DNA of 64,000 nucleotides from Candidatus Methanoperedens sp. (GCA_030650845.1 JAUSDC010000209.1:1-64000); one strand, 5' to 3'; shown: positions 52,272-61,716, counted from the stretch's first letter. Made by a program: numbers and translations. Notes: a model not told the origin generated them from the letters alone.

Positions 52272-54935
52272 TTAGATATTTTTTTCTCCATTTCCTATCT
52301 TGATAGTACTTATTTTCGCCAATATCGGCAATAAGAATGTAAAGGTGGTGCCTTCACCAAACTGGCTCTCAGCCCAGATTTTGCCCCCATGCAGTTCCAC
52401 AAGTTGCTTTGTAATTGCAAGACCCAAACCCGTACCTCCGTATTTCTGGCTGATTCCCGATTCAAGCTGCTCGAACTTTTGGAAAAGTCTGCCAATATTT
52501 TCTTCCTTGATCCCGATGCCAGTATCAGAAACAGAAACCTTTGCCATATCGCCTTCTTTTTTGGTGGTTATGGTTACTGTCCCCCCTTCTTCCTTACTGA
52601 ATTTCACGGCATTGTTGAGTAAATTGAAAAGTATCTGCTTGAATCTCTGCTTGTCAGCCTCCATAAACTCAAGTTCCGGGTCAAATTTCGTTTTCAGAAG
52701 CACATTATGCTTCATTGCTTTTTCTTTTATGAGAGATAGCGTCTCTTTAATGGTTACAGGCACGGACATCTTATCGGACACAAGTTCTATTTTCCCGGCT
52801 TCTATCTTGGAGAGGTCAAGAATATCATTGATGAGGGTAAGCAGGAATTGATTGCTTGCAAGAATATTATCAACAAAATGTTTCTGTTTTTCGCTCAATT
52901 CTCCATCGCTGCCCTGTTTAAGAAGTTCAGAAAAACCAATGGATGAATTCAGCGGCGTGCGAAGTTCATGGCTCATGTTTGCAAGAAACTCTGATTTTGC
53001 TTGATCTGCTGCTGCAAGTCGCTCATTTTCAAAGCGTACTTTCTCAGCATACTTTCGTTCGGTTATATCCCGCAAAATGCCCGAATAAAATACTTTATCT
53101 CCCGTCTTCCATGAGGAAAGTGAAAGCTCTATTACGACTTCACTGCCATCTTTTCTCAGACCCGACAGTTCAACTGTCTTACCTATGACATGAGGTACTC
53201 CTGTGGCAAGTAGTCGTTCCATTCCCTCTTGATGAGCATCCCTGTATTTTTCAGGCATCAGGAATGTGAGATTCTTGCCTCTAACCTCCTCGTCCCGATA
53301 TCCAAAGAGTTTCTGTGCGCCATTGTTCCAGAAAATTATGTCTCCTTTGCTGTCCGCAGTAATGATAGCATCGGTCGCTGACTGTGTTATTGAACGGAAA
53401 CGCTCCTCACTTTCCTTGACAATTTCGACAATGCGTTTGTGCTCGGTGATATCTCGTTGAATTGCAAGAAATCCTATAATATTCCCCTTGTCATTCATGA
53501 TAGGATTTGCTGAACCCTCAATATTTAACAGACGCCCATCTTTGGTCTTATTGATTAATTCACCACTGACTACTTTCTTTGATAGAAGCGTATCCCAGAA
53601 TGGTTTATAAGACTCAGATGGAAGTAATCCTGATTTTATAATACGAGGTGTTTTTCCCAGCGTTTCTTCCCTGTTGAATCCGTAAAGGTTCTCGAAGGCA
53701 GGATTAATATAAATTATCGTACCATCGATATCGGTTATAAAAATTGCTTCATTCGACCTTTCGATTCCCAGTTTAAATTTAGATAGTTCATATTCTGCAA
53801 GTTTCCTTTTGGTTATGTCCTGCACAGTTCCGAACATTCTGATCGGATTGCCTTCTTCATCAAAATTAACTATTCCCGTGGCGTGAAGATAACAATCAGT
53901 ACCGTCAGGTTTTATTATGCGTATATCAATGTCATACTGTTTACCATGTAATGCTTCATCAATTGATTTTTTTACAAATTCCAAATCATCATGATGAATC
54001 GTATTCAAGAATCCTTCAAACGAAGGGCTGATTGTTGGGGACAGTCCAAAAATTTTGTAGTTTTCAGCAGACCAGTACAATTCATTTGTTTTCACATTCC
54101 ATTCCCAATTCCCAATATGTGCGATCCTCTGTGCTTCGGAAAGCCTGGCTTCACTTTCCTTATATCCTTGTTGAACTAGTATGCGCTTGGTGATGTCATG
54201 CATAAATACAAAGAACTTTCCACCCCCAGCCTTATTATAATTAACACTGGCTTCAATTTCAACAATTCTGCCATCCTTGCATTTGTGACGAGTTTCGAAG
54301 CGATCCCAGCCAACCTTTAAAATTCGATGAATGCGTTCGGCAATCATTTCCTCTGTTTCTATTGCTTCGATATCCCTTAGGTTCATATTTAGCAATTCTT
54401 CGCGACTATAACCTATCAGAGAGCAATAGGAATCATTGACATCCAAAATGCGCCCCTGCGAATCAGTAACATAAAAACCATCCATGGCGGAGTGGAGTAT
54501 AGTTTTATATTCTAACTGCATCCTCTTTCGCTCAGAAATATCTCTGCCTACCCCGCTGATGCCTTGAGGTTTACCATCGCAGTCCTTAAGCAGCGTCCCA
54601 GTAAACTCGTAATCGATATGCTCCCCATTCTTTGTGATCAACTCAGCTTCGACTCTCGTAGTTCCATTCTTCATCGTCATTTCTATAGCATTCGAGATGC
54701 GCTGGATATCTTCTCCCAGGAAAAAGTCTGTAGGTTCCTTTAAAGATATTTCTTCATCGCTATAGCCTGTAATAGCACTGAGTGATTTGTTCCATCTCAA
54801 TAATCTGCCATTCAAGTCAAATACATAAAATACATCTTGCAAAGAATTTAATGCACTTTCAGTGAACGCTTTTTCTTTTCTAAGTGCATCCTCTACCTCC
54901 GTGCGCTCAGTTATATCTCGTTGAATTGCCGCCAT
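52272..54935 (-). CDS. Soluble multi-PAS sensor histidine kinase whose N-terminus starts inside a PAC motif
   Basis: An 887-residue kinase with five full PAS domains (near 20-135, 140-255, 262-380, 385-505 and 508-630), HisKA with NMSHELRTPLNSSIGFSELL and HATPase (NLLNNAVKFSK, DTGIGI, GTGLGLAI). It has no membrane segment. The first residues AAIQRDITERTEVEDALRK are the end of a PAC motif with no PAS domain before it, and the protein repeats a very similar string near residue 500. It looks truncated at the 5' end by recombination between PAS repeats. AGGA precedes the ATG, so the short form is expressible. Confidence 0.87.
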   Translation of the reverse strand: MAAIQRDITERTEVEDALRKEKAFTESALNSLQDVFYVFDLNGRLLRWNKSLSAITGYSDEEISLKEPTDFFLGEDIQRISNAIEMTMKNGTTRVEAELITKNGEHIDYEFTGTLLKDCDGKPQGISGVGRDISERKRMQLEYKTILHSAMDGFYVTDSQGRILDVNDSYCSLIGYSREELLNMNLRDIEAIETEEMIAERIHRILKVGWDRFETRHKCKDGRIVEIEASVNYNKAGGGKFFVFMHDITKRILVQQGYKESEARLSEAQRIAHIGNWEWNVKTNELYWSAENYKIFGLSPTISPSFEGFLNTIHHDDLEFVKKSIDEALHGKQYDIDIRIIKPDGTDCYLHATGIVNFDEEGNPIRMFGTVQDITKRKLAEYELSKFKLGIERSNEAIFITDIDGTIIYINPAFENLYGFNREETLGKTPRIIKSGLLPSESYKPFWDTLLSKKVVSGELINKTKDGRLLNIEGSANPIMNDKGNIIGFLAIQRDITEHKRIVEIVKESEERFRSITQSATDAIITADSKGDIIFWNNGAQKLFGYRDEEVRGKNLTFLMPEKYRDAHQEGMERLLATGVPHVIGKTVELSGLRKDGSEVVIELSLSSWKTGDKVFYSGILRDITERKYAEKVRFENERLAAADQAKSEFLANMSHELRTPLNSSIGFSELLKQGSDGELSEKQKHFVDNILASNQFLLTLINDILDLSKIEAGKIELVSDKMSVPVTIKETLSLIKEKAMKHNVLLKTKFDPELEFMEADKQRFKQILFNLLNNAVKFSKEEGGTVTITTKKEGDMAKVSVSDTGIGIKEENIGRLFQKFEQLESGISQKYGGTGLGLAITKQLVELHGGKIWAESQFGEGTTFTFLLPILAKISTIKIGNGEKNI

Positions 54936-55094
54936 TCAATCCTTCAATCAATGATAATTATTATTATTATAGTATATCTATTATATATACTTTGCTTGAA
55001 ATAATCAAGAAAGCATCTACCTGGGCAATAAAAAGCTCGCAATTACGATGCCTTTGCATCATAAATAATCCTATCAGTAATTGTAACATATATT

Positions 55095-55165
55095 GAGGAA
55101 CCAAAAATAGAAATAATTTCGTTGGATAGGATAGGATGATACGAAATTTGGTGGTGCGGTTCCTC
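55095..55165. repeat. Nested two-stem inverted repeat
   Basis: The outer stem GAGGAACC (55095-55102) pairs with GGTTCCTC (55158-55165). The inner stem AATTTCGT (55115-55122) pairs with ACGAAATT (55141-55148) around an 18-base loop rich in GGATA. All 16 pairs are perfect. It could be a small RNA, a riboregulator or the terminal repeats of a tiny element. Confidence 0.6.
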
Positions 55166-55167
55166 TA

Positions 55168-55299
55168 ATGACAAAACATGTTCTAACATATAAATCAATT
55201 TTCCAAGATTATACCCAAATCATGCCCAAGAATCACACCGACATATTCCAGCAATTTTGTAGGTATGATTATGAAGAAACTCGATATTGGACAGCTTGA
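55168..55299 (+). pseudogene. 43-residue frame, possible mobile-element remnant
   Basis: ATG at 55168, right after the nested stem, reads MTKHVLTYKS and contains IFQDYTQIMPKNHTDIF and RYDYEETRYW. The aromatic, basic composition would fit the start of a transposase, but no full gene, target duplication or second end is visible. Weak call. Confidence 0.25.
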
Positions 55300-55369
55300 A
55301 AACCAGCAGAAAGAAGCGGTTGATGAGGCTCAGGCTTGAAAAACAAGGGCATAAACCAACCTTTTTTTG

Positions 55370-57070
55370 TTACTTATGCGTAAAATAAGCCACAACCTCA
55401 TCCCCGTTCACGCTATCAATCCTTACGAAGCCGAACCTCTCGAATTGAACGACCTTATCTACCTCTTTCTCCATCCCGCGCTCCCCGACACCGATAAATT
55501 CTCTCTCAGGAGATAAGACCCTTACCTTCAATCCATCAAGCGGAGCCCAGTGAATAATACGCGCCTTCTCCTTCTTCACAAGATCCATATCAGTCCCGAT
55601 AAACTTCACCTTTAGCGGAGAAATATCGGTCACTTCGATATTATACAGGTCTTTTAACCTCAGGCGCTCACCTATTTTGAGACTCTCCGCATCATTCCCT
55701 GTGATATAAACAGTTGTTCCTGCAGGTATCTCCCTGAGCCCTCCGCGGGTTGGATGAATCGGAGCTTTCGCTATTTTCGGTTCTGCATCTTCTACTTCAA
55801 GTTCGACAGGATCCCATACAAAGAAATACCTGTTCGCAACAGGATCGATGATCTTGCGATTTTCTGCATACAGAGTATCCAGACTGAGACTGATATCAGT
55901 TTCTCCAAGCCCAAGATCAAGCATGAACTTGCGTAGAGCCTCTGGGAGTATGCCCCTTCGCTTTATCGCCCTGATCGTTGGAAGGCGCGGGTCATCCCAG
56001 CCAGAGTACTGACCTTCTGCTATCGCTTTTTTGATCCCGCTCGTACTGAGTTTCCCGAACTCATGTATCTGGACCCGACCCCAGTGCATGGTTTCAGGGT
56101 ACGTCCAGCCCATGTATTTATAAACATACCTCTGACGCGTTTCGCTGTCTGTCAGATCTTTTCCACGTATGATCAATGTTGTCCCAAGAAGATGATCTTC
56201 CACTGCGCCTTCAAAATCCAGAAGCGGCCAGACGCAGTATTTGTCGCCCACTTCAGGCCTGGGATGCGGGGTCTTTATTATTCGAAATGCCACCCAGTCG
56301 CGGATTGCCGGATCTTTGTGAGCTATATCGGTCTTGATGCGCAGCACTGCTTCCTGCTCTTTGTATTCACCTTCAAGCATCTTTTTCCAGGATTCAAGGT
56401 TCTTTTGCGGTTTTTCATTCCTGTGCTGACATGCTTTCTTCTCATCCTTCAAAGCTTTGAACACTTCCTGCTCGCAGAAACAGACATAAGCCCCGCCCCT
56501 TCGTATAAGTTCTTCAGCTACCTCATAATATTCAGGTATCCTGTCAGATGCAATAACCACTTCATCCGGCTTTGCTCCCAGCCATTCGCAGTCCTCAAGA
56601 TACCATGTATAAGCTTCAAGCATCGGGCGCTTGGTCGCAGGATCTGTATCGTCAAAACGGATAATCAGTTTGCCATTATACTTCTTCGTGTATTCGGAAT
56701 TTACCACTATCCCGCGCGCACTTCCAAGCGTTGGAGGACCATTGGGATTTGGCGCGAACCTCATGACAAGAGCGCCTTTGATTTCAAGCGGAGGCAAACC
56801 TTTCTCTGGCTCTTTCTTTTCTTTCAGTTCTGCGATGAGTTCAGGCGCAATCTTATTCAATTCCTCCCCCCGCGCTTCAGGCGACATTTGATCAATCTCA
56901 GCGAGGACTTCGTTAACAAGAACAGTGATCTCTTTAGCCATGGAACGAAGTTCAGGCTGCGCCATGACTTTACCCATAACTGCTCCAGCCTGTGGTGTCT
57001 TGTTATATTTGACAGCGTTTTGCAGGGCATATTTCTTTATGATAAGTTTGATATCTTCTGTGGATGGCAT
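55370..57070 (-). CDS. gltX: Glutamyl-tRNA synthetase (archaeal type)
   Basis: About 566 residues. After an N-terminal helical region the class I catalytic site RFAPNPNGPPTLGSARG appears near 105; the usual HIGH motif is degenerate here (TLGS). KLSTSG near 350 is the KMSKS equivalent. FDDTDP and RGKDLTDS are conserved. The C-terminal half is the archaeal/eukaryotic beta-barrel anticodon domain. It charges tRNA-Glu, whose intron-bearing gene is at 3.5 kb. Start MPSTED at 57070 has AGG at good spacing; an upstream start at 57094 is less likely. Confidence 0.93.
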   Translation of the reverse strand: MPSTEDIKLIIKKYALQNAVKYNKTPQAGAVMGKVMAQPELRSMAKEITVLVNEVLAEIDQMSPEARGEELNKIAPELIAELKEKKEPEKGLPPLEIKGALVMRFAPNPNGPPTLGSARGIVVNSEYTKKYNGKLIIRFDDTDPATKRPMLEAYTWYLEDCEWLGAKPDEVVIASDRIPEYYEVAEELIRRGGAYVCFCEQEVFKALKDEKKACQHRNEKPQKNLESWKKMLEGEYKEQEAVLRIKTDIAHKDPAIRDWVAFRIIKTPHPRPEVGDKYCVWPLLDFEGAVEDHLLGTTLIIRGKDLTDSETRQRYVYKYMGWTYPETMHWGRVQIHEFGKLSTSGIKKAIAEGQYSGWDDPRLPTIRAIKRRGILPEALRKFMLDLGLGETDISLSLDTLYAENRKIIDPVANRYFFVWDPVELEVEDAEPKIAKAPIHPTRGGLREIPAGTTVYITGNDAESLKIGERLRLKDLYNIEVTDISPLKVKFIGTDMDLVKKEKARIIHWAPLDGLKVRVLSPEREFIGVGERGMEKEVDKVVQFERFGFVRIDSVNGDEVVAYFTHK

Positions 57071-57116
57071 CTGGTGCCTTATTAATATGACCATAATATT
57101 AAACTTCTGTATTTCA

Positions 57117-57172
57117 GACAGGATTTACAGGATCGACATGATGGGATCAAAAATTATCCTGTAAATCCTGTC
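57117..57172. repeat. 17-bp perfect inverted repeat
   Basis: GACAGGATTTACAGGAT (57117-57133) and its exact reverse complement (57156-57172) flank a 22-base spacer. It lies in the divergent gap between gltX and the PRC-barrel gene. Similar ACAGGATTTACAGGAT palindromes are, from memory, dispersed in many bacterial and archaeal genomes, so this may be a mobile palindromic element. Confidence 0.7.
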
Positions 57173-57287
57173 GATCCGGTCGAATCGGCGCCTCTGCCCA
57201 TAATTTTTTATAAAAACAAATGTTTTTTGCTTGAAAAATCAATAAACTATATATTGCTATCATTCATATTCAAGTCAAGGTGATTTG

Positions 57288-57584
57288 ATGCAGGCAGAAG
57301 TTTCAACGATGTTCGGTTTGAATGTTTATACAGACAGAGGGATATATATCGGTAAAGTAAACGATGTTGTCCTTGAAGTGAACGAGAGAAAAGTGGCGGG
57401 ACTGGCGGTTTCACGATTGAACCCGGAAATGTTCGATGCTGCAAAAAATGGAGTTGTAATTCCATACAGATGGGTTACTGCGGTGGGCGACGTTGTTATC
57501 ATCAGACATGTAAAAGATCAGTTCAAAAAAGAAGAACCAGCTGCAGAAGAATATGAGATCCCTGATGAAGACGTAGAACAATAG
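57288..57584 (+). CDS. PRC-barrel domain protein
   Basis: A 98-residue protein with the PRC-barrel fold (MFGLNVYTDRGIYIGKVNDVVLEV and GVVIPYRWVTAVGDVVII), and an acidic C-terminal tail. In archaea such proteins are often associated with RNA metabolism or division (CdpB-like), without a settled role. AGGTGAT precedes the ATG at 57288. It is three bases before thg1 and is probably co-transcribed. Confidence 0.85.
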   Translation: MQAEVSTMFGLNVYTDRGIYIGKVNDVVLEVNERKVAGLAVSRLNPEMFDAAKNGVVIPYRWVTAVGDVVIIRHVKDQFKKEEPAAEEYEIPDEDVEQ

Positions 57585-57587
57585 ATC

Positions 57588-58340
57588 GTGAGTGATGTTT
57601 TTTCAGACAGGGAGATGAAGGAAAGAGAAATTTACTCTGACCTTCGGGTTTTCCCTCCTTTCGCTGTCAGGATCGATGGCAGGGGGTTTCGTCATGCCCT
57701 TTCAGACTTTAAAAAGCCATACGATGAAAGATTTGCAAAAGCAATAACAGATTGTGTGGAACGCTTCTTCAGGGATAGCGGGTTAAATCCCATATTGGCG
57801 TTCACTTTTTCGGATGAGATCAGTCTTTTTTTTTCTGAAATGTCGTACAATTACAGGATAGAGAAAATAGATTCTATTATCCCGAGCTTTTTTTCCTCAG
57901 CGCTTGCTATAGAACTTAAGATGGAAAAACCGATCTCATTTGATTCGCGCATAATTCCGCTTGGAAAAGAGGACATCTACAGGTACCTGGTATGGAGACA
58001 GGCTGAGACCTGGAGAAATCATGTAAGCTCATACGGCTATTATACTCTTCGAAAGACCGGCCTATCTGAGAACGAAGCTGCCATGAAACTCAGGAACATG
58101 AAAGCAAGCACGATCCATGAGCTTGTATTCCAGCATGGGGTCAATCTTGCAGAAACACCTGCATGGCAAAGATGTGGTGTTCTGGTCTTTCGGGAAATAT
58201 ATGATAAAACAGGATTTGATCCAGTAAAAAACATTGATGTAACGACCCTACGGACAAAGATAGTTCAGGAGTGGGACTCACCGATATTTAATACTGATAA
58301 AGGCAAAGAGCTTATAAACCGGTTGTTATCCAGCATGTAA
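57588..58340 (+). CDS. thg1: tRNA(His) guanylyltransferase-like 3'-5' polymerase Thg1
   Basis: A 250-residue Thg1-family enzyme. The metal-binding palm is clear: FAVRIDGRGFRHAL near 24-37 and FTFSDEISLFF near 65-75, followed by PSFFSSALAIEL and WRQAETWRNHVSSYGYY. Archaeal members add nucleotides to 5' ends of tRNAs and can act as repair polymerases using a template. GTG start at 57588; an ATG nine codons later follows a GGGAG immediately. Translation is probably coupled to the PRC-barrel gene. Confidence 0.9.
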   Translation: MSDVFSDREMKEREIYSDLRVFPPFAVRIDGRGFRHALSDFKKPYDERFAKAITDCVERFFRDSGLNPILAFTFSDEISLFFSEMSYNYRIEKIDSIIPSFFSSALAIELKMEKPISFDSRIIPLGKEDIYRYLVWRQAETWRNHVSSYGYYTLRKTGLSENEAAMKLRNMKASTIHELVFQHGVNLAETPAWQRCGVLVFREIYDKTGFDPVKNIDVTTLRTKIVQEWDSPIFNTDKGKELINRLLSSM

Positions 58341-58407
58341 TGATCGAGACTATTTTTGCCTGTATCATTACATTTTAAATAATATCATATGATTTGAGGA
58401 AGCCATA

Positions 58408-59382
58408 ATGATCACTCAGTTATTCGCTTATTTAGTCGCAATTTTCATGGGACTGAATATTGGCGGAAATAATGCAGCTGCAGCAATGGGTGCTGCGTAT
58501 GGCGCAAAGGTCAGGACCAAGAACCAGGCAGTCTTATTGATTGGCGTCTTTTCCCTTCTAGGAGCTGTGCTTAGCGGCGGGGCAGTGATAAAAACGCTCG
58601 GGAACGGAATCCTTGCTCCAGGAACCATACTGCTTACAGGCGCCATTGTAGCAGTGGCAGCATCAGGTATAACTGTATTTCTTGCCAACCTGTTGCGGAT
58701 CCCCATTTCCACAAGCCAGGCTGCCGTGGGTTCAGTGGTCGGGATAGGGATTTTCTATGGCTCATCAACAATAAATCTGCCCCTTCTCGGATATATTGTA
58801 AGCTGGTGGGTAGTCACGCCGATCCTTGCATGGCTCCTTGCATACATTCTTGGAAAATATTTCTACACTGACATTCTCCTGTGGCTTGCTGATCACAGCA
58901 AATCAGAAGCATCAATAAAGAAATTTCTCTATCTGATGCTCACTATATCAGGCTGCTATGTAGCATACTCAGCTGGAGCGAACAATGCAGCAAATGCAGT
59001 GGGACCATTTGTGGGAGCAGGTCTCATTGATCCGTTTTGGGGCTCAGTCCTGGGCGGTATAACGATCGGTTTTGGAGCACTGATCATGGGCGGCAGGGTT
59101 CTTGATACCGTAGGAAAAGAGATAACCGAACTATGCATCATCCGCGCCACATTTGTTGAGTTCACATCAGCTATCATAGTCCATGTGGCATCAATACTGG
59201 GAGTCCCGGTCTCTCTGGGTGAGATAGTGTCTGCTGGGATCATTGGCATTGGGTGTGCCAACAGCGGGATGCATATTGTAAGAGGTGAAGTTGTAAAGAA
59301 GATACTGATCGCGTGGTTAATATCTCCGCTTCTTGCAGGAGTGGTGGCGCTGGCTTTAATGAACCTGATCCAGGTATTCTAA
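58408..59382 (+). CDS. pit: PiT-family phosphate (or sulfate) permease
   Basis: A 324-residue membrane protein with about ten helices and the two PiT signature repeats: GLNIGGNNAAAAMGAAYG near 16-33 and YSAGANNAANAVGPFVG near 190-207. It imports inorganic phosphate with a cation. There is no PhoU-like gene next to it. Its 3' end overlaps the convergent histidine kinase by 27 bases. Confidence 0.9.
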   Translation: MITQLFAYLVAIFMGLNIGGNNAAAAMGAAYGAKVRTKNQAVLLIGVFSLLGAVLSGGAVIKTLGNGILAPGTILLTGAIVAVAASGITVFLANLLRIPISTSQAAVGSVVGIGIFYGSSTINLPLLGYIVSWWVVTPILAWLLAYILGKYFYTDILLWLADHSKSEASIKKFLYLMLTISGCYVAYSAGANNAANAVGPFVGAGLIDPFWGSVLGGITIGFGALIMGGRVLDTVGKEITELCIIRATFVEFTSAIIVHVASILGVPVSLGEIVSAGIIGIGCANSGMHIVRGEVVKKILIAWLISPLLAGVVALALMNLIQVF

Positions 59383-61713
59383 TTTCGGTATCTCCACTAT
59401 AAAAACAGCTCCACCTTTTGGATTGTCTTCAACTCCAATACCACCTTTATGCAGTTCCACAACTTTTTTTGCAATTGCCAGTCCCAATCCAGAACCTTTT
59501 ACCCCTTTCTTATCCAGTCTGCAGAACCTGTCAAAAATAACCGTCTTGTCGATTTGTCTTAAGCCTTCCCCGAAATCAATTATCATTATATTCCAGAATG
59601 GGTCTCGGTCTTCTGCTTTTACAATGATCTTCTTGCCATTCTGTGCATATTTTATCGCGTTAGAAATTAGGTTGGAAAAGACCTCTTCGATTATTCTATT
59701 TGCTTTTACAGGCATGCTTCCGGATATCGTGTTTTCGATTTCCATACCAGCTTTTTGTGCCGAAGGACGCAGATTTTCTATGACTTCATTGATCACTTCA
59801 GTCAGATCCAGATCGCTGAACTCAATACGGTCAAGACTGTCGATCCTGGAAAATCTGGTTGCGCATTCGATAAGATCCATGGCTTTTAAAAGGTTTTTCT
59901 CAATGGTCTCAATATACATTATATTGCAGTCCTCATCATCCTTTAGAAGTTCGGCAAAACCGCTGGCAGTGGCAAGTGGATTCATAAGGTCGTGATGCAT
60001 TATGTCAATGAACAATTCTTTCATGCGGTTTGATTCTTCAAGCTTTCTATTGTATTTTTTTATCGATTCTTCTATTCGCTTGCGCTCAGTGATATCAATA
60101 ATTGAAACGATCCTCCGGGAATATGTTTTTTCATAACCTGGCGCTACCGACCATTTCAGGAATACATTCAACACGTCCCCTGCAAGAGTTCTGACAAAAT
60201 CCTCTCCTTCAAACCAGGTTATACCATCTGCAATTGCAGCAAGTTCTTCTCTGAATACATCAAAAGAATGCTCGGTAAATATCTTGTGTATACCTCGGAG
60301 AAGTTCTTCTTTGCTCTGCGCCTTGAAAATGGAAAGTGAGGCTTTGTTGACGTTCACGACTTTCACCATTTTTGCGCAGCGTTCGACGTCCTCTGGATGC
60401 GACTCGAAATATGTTCTGAAATCCTTCACTCCTTTATTCTGTAAATCATCAATATATTTTTTGACCTGTGAGCTATCTTCCTCCCAGAGCGAGACCGGGG
60501 ATGCCTCAAAAAGACTTCGATACTGTTCCTCGCTGTCTTTCAGAGCTTTTTCAAATAGCATGCGCTCTGTCATGTCCCTGATGATACCGACCATTGCTAT
60601 CGGTTTACCTTCACTGTCCTTAACCATTGAAGTATTCAATAAGATCGGAAATGCATACCCACCCTTATGTTTTACCATTAATTCTCCGACCCAGTGCCCG
60701 GTCTCCATTATTGATGGTAAGATAACTCTGCCCGCAAACTCAGGATCAACGTTCATGTCATTCACATGCTTTCCCAAAAATTCCTCCTGAGTGATCCCGT
60801 ATATTTCTTCAACAGCCCTGTTGGAGTAGGTTATAAATCCATTAAGGTCTACGATCTGAACGCCATCAGGCGCTTCTTCAACAGCTTCTGAAAACAACTT
60901 ATACCTCTCTTCTGTTTTCTTTCGATCTGTGATGTCACGCACATGTTCTATAACTCCTTTCATCTCCCCTGTGGATGTGTCTATCCATGGGAAACTATTG
61001 ATTTCTATCCATCCTACTTTGTTACCATCCTTATCATGTTTGGGGACAATATCGAAAGCTGATGCCCCAGTCTTGAGTGTTCTTAAGGAAGGGCATATCT
61101 CGCATGGCTCGCCCCTTGCGTGAAATGCTTCGAAACATTTTTTTCCAATAAATGATGAAGTTTCAGGATACCACTTATGAGCTGTCTGATTTACCCTGAC
61201 AATATTCATATCTTTGTCAATAACACCAATGCCATCCTGGATACTGGCAAAGATACTTTCCATGAATTGCTCATTCTCCTTTAGCCCCTCTTCCGCACGC
61301 CTTCGTTCTGAAACATCTCTGATAACTTTGATTCCTGCAATTATCTTTCCAGTAGGATCCCTTAAAGGTGATGTCGTAAATTCATAATAAAAATTTTCGT
61401 GATCCCTAACAACCTTTTTTTCAGCATTATGAATTTCTCCATCCCTGAATGACAATTCAAGAGGGCATCCTTCGCATATCTCGCCGCTGCCATATATTTT
61501 ATAACAGTATTCACCAACTTTGTCCCCATATTGATCCTTATGGATATGATTTTGATAAAGGATCTTATAATCAATATCCTGGATCATTATACCGTCACCA
61601 ATGGCTTGAATGATCGCTTTTGATCGGTTATAATCTACTTCTAAAAGCTGACGCTCTCCCTTCACCACCTTTTTCTTATCTTTCATATCCGATTTACCGT
61701 TTTTATTACCCAC
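59356..61713 (-). CDS. Cytosolic multi-PAS sensor histidine kinase
   Basis: A 785-residue kinase without membrane segments. Four PAS domains span about 25-540; the first two carry cysteines (CYKIYGSGEICEGCPLE near 70; CFEAFHARGEPCEICPS near 190) that may bind a metal or cluster. HisKA has the variant H-box DIMHHDLMNPLATASGFAELL, and HATPase has NLISNAIKYAQ and GSGLGLAI. GTG at 61713, three bases after aksF stop, is the likely start; an ATG nine codons later is possible. Its end overlaps the convergent pit gene by 27 bases. Confidence 0.87.
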   Translation of the reverse strand: MGNKNGKSDMKDKKKVVKGERQLLEVDYNRSKAIIQAIGDGIMIQDIDYKILYQNHIHKDQYGDKVGEYCYKIYGSGEICEGCPLELSFRDGEIHNAEKKVVRDHENFYYEFTTSPLRDPTGKIIAGIKVIRDVSERRRAEEGLKENEQFMESIFASIQDGIGVIDKDMNIVRVNQTAHKWYPETSSFIGKKCFEAFHARGEPCEICPSLRTLKTGASAFDIVPKHDKDGNKVGWIEINSFPWIDTSTGEMKGVIEHVRDITDRKKTEERYKLFSEAVEEAPDGVQIVDLNGFITYSNRAVEEIYGITQEEFLGKHVNDMNVDPEFAGRVILPSIMETGHWVGELMVKHKGGYAFPILLNTSMVKDSEGKPIAMVGIIRDMTERMLFEKALKDSEEQYRSLFEASPVSLWEEDSSQVKKYIDDLQNKGVKDFRTYFESHPEDVERCAKMVKVVNVNKASLSIFKAQSKEELLRGIHKIFTEHSFDVFREELAAIADGITWFEGEDFVRTLAGDVLNVFLKWSVAPGYEKTYSRRIVSIIDITERKRIEESIKKYNRKLEESNRMKELFIDIMHHDLMNPLATASGFAELLKDDEDCNIMYIETIEKNLLKAMDLIECATRFSRIDSLDRIEFSDLDLTEVINEVIENLRPSAQKAGMEIENTISGSMPVKANRIIEEVFSNLISNAIKYAQNGKKIIVKAEDRDPFWNIMIIDFGEGLRQIDKTVIFDRFCRLDKKGVKGSGLGLAIAKKVVELHKGGIGVEDNPKGGAVFIVEIPKLEYLDQVH

Positions 61714-61716
61714 ACT

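Larger units (their letters stand above)
54936..55369. other. Intergenic region with a structured element and a small ORF
   Basis: About 430 bases between the 5' end of the multi-PAS kinase and the 3' end of gltX. It contains the kinase promoter (AT-rich), a nested stem element at 55095-55165, and a 43-residue frame at 55168-55299. After that a second short frame (55267-55341) starts MIMKKLDIGQ. I see no larger gene; the whole could be a decayed mobile element. Confidence 0.5.

Noticed and set aside
56063-57085. 340-residue frame antisense to gltX
   Set aside because: Phe/Cys/His-rich shadow of a clear synthetase gene; no domain.
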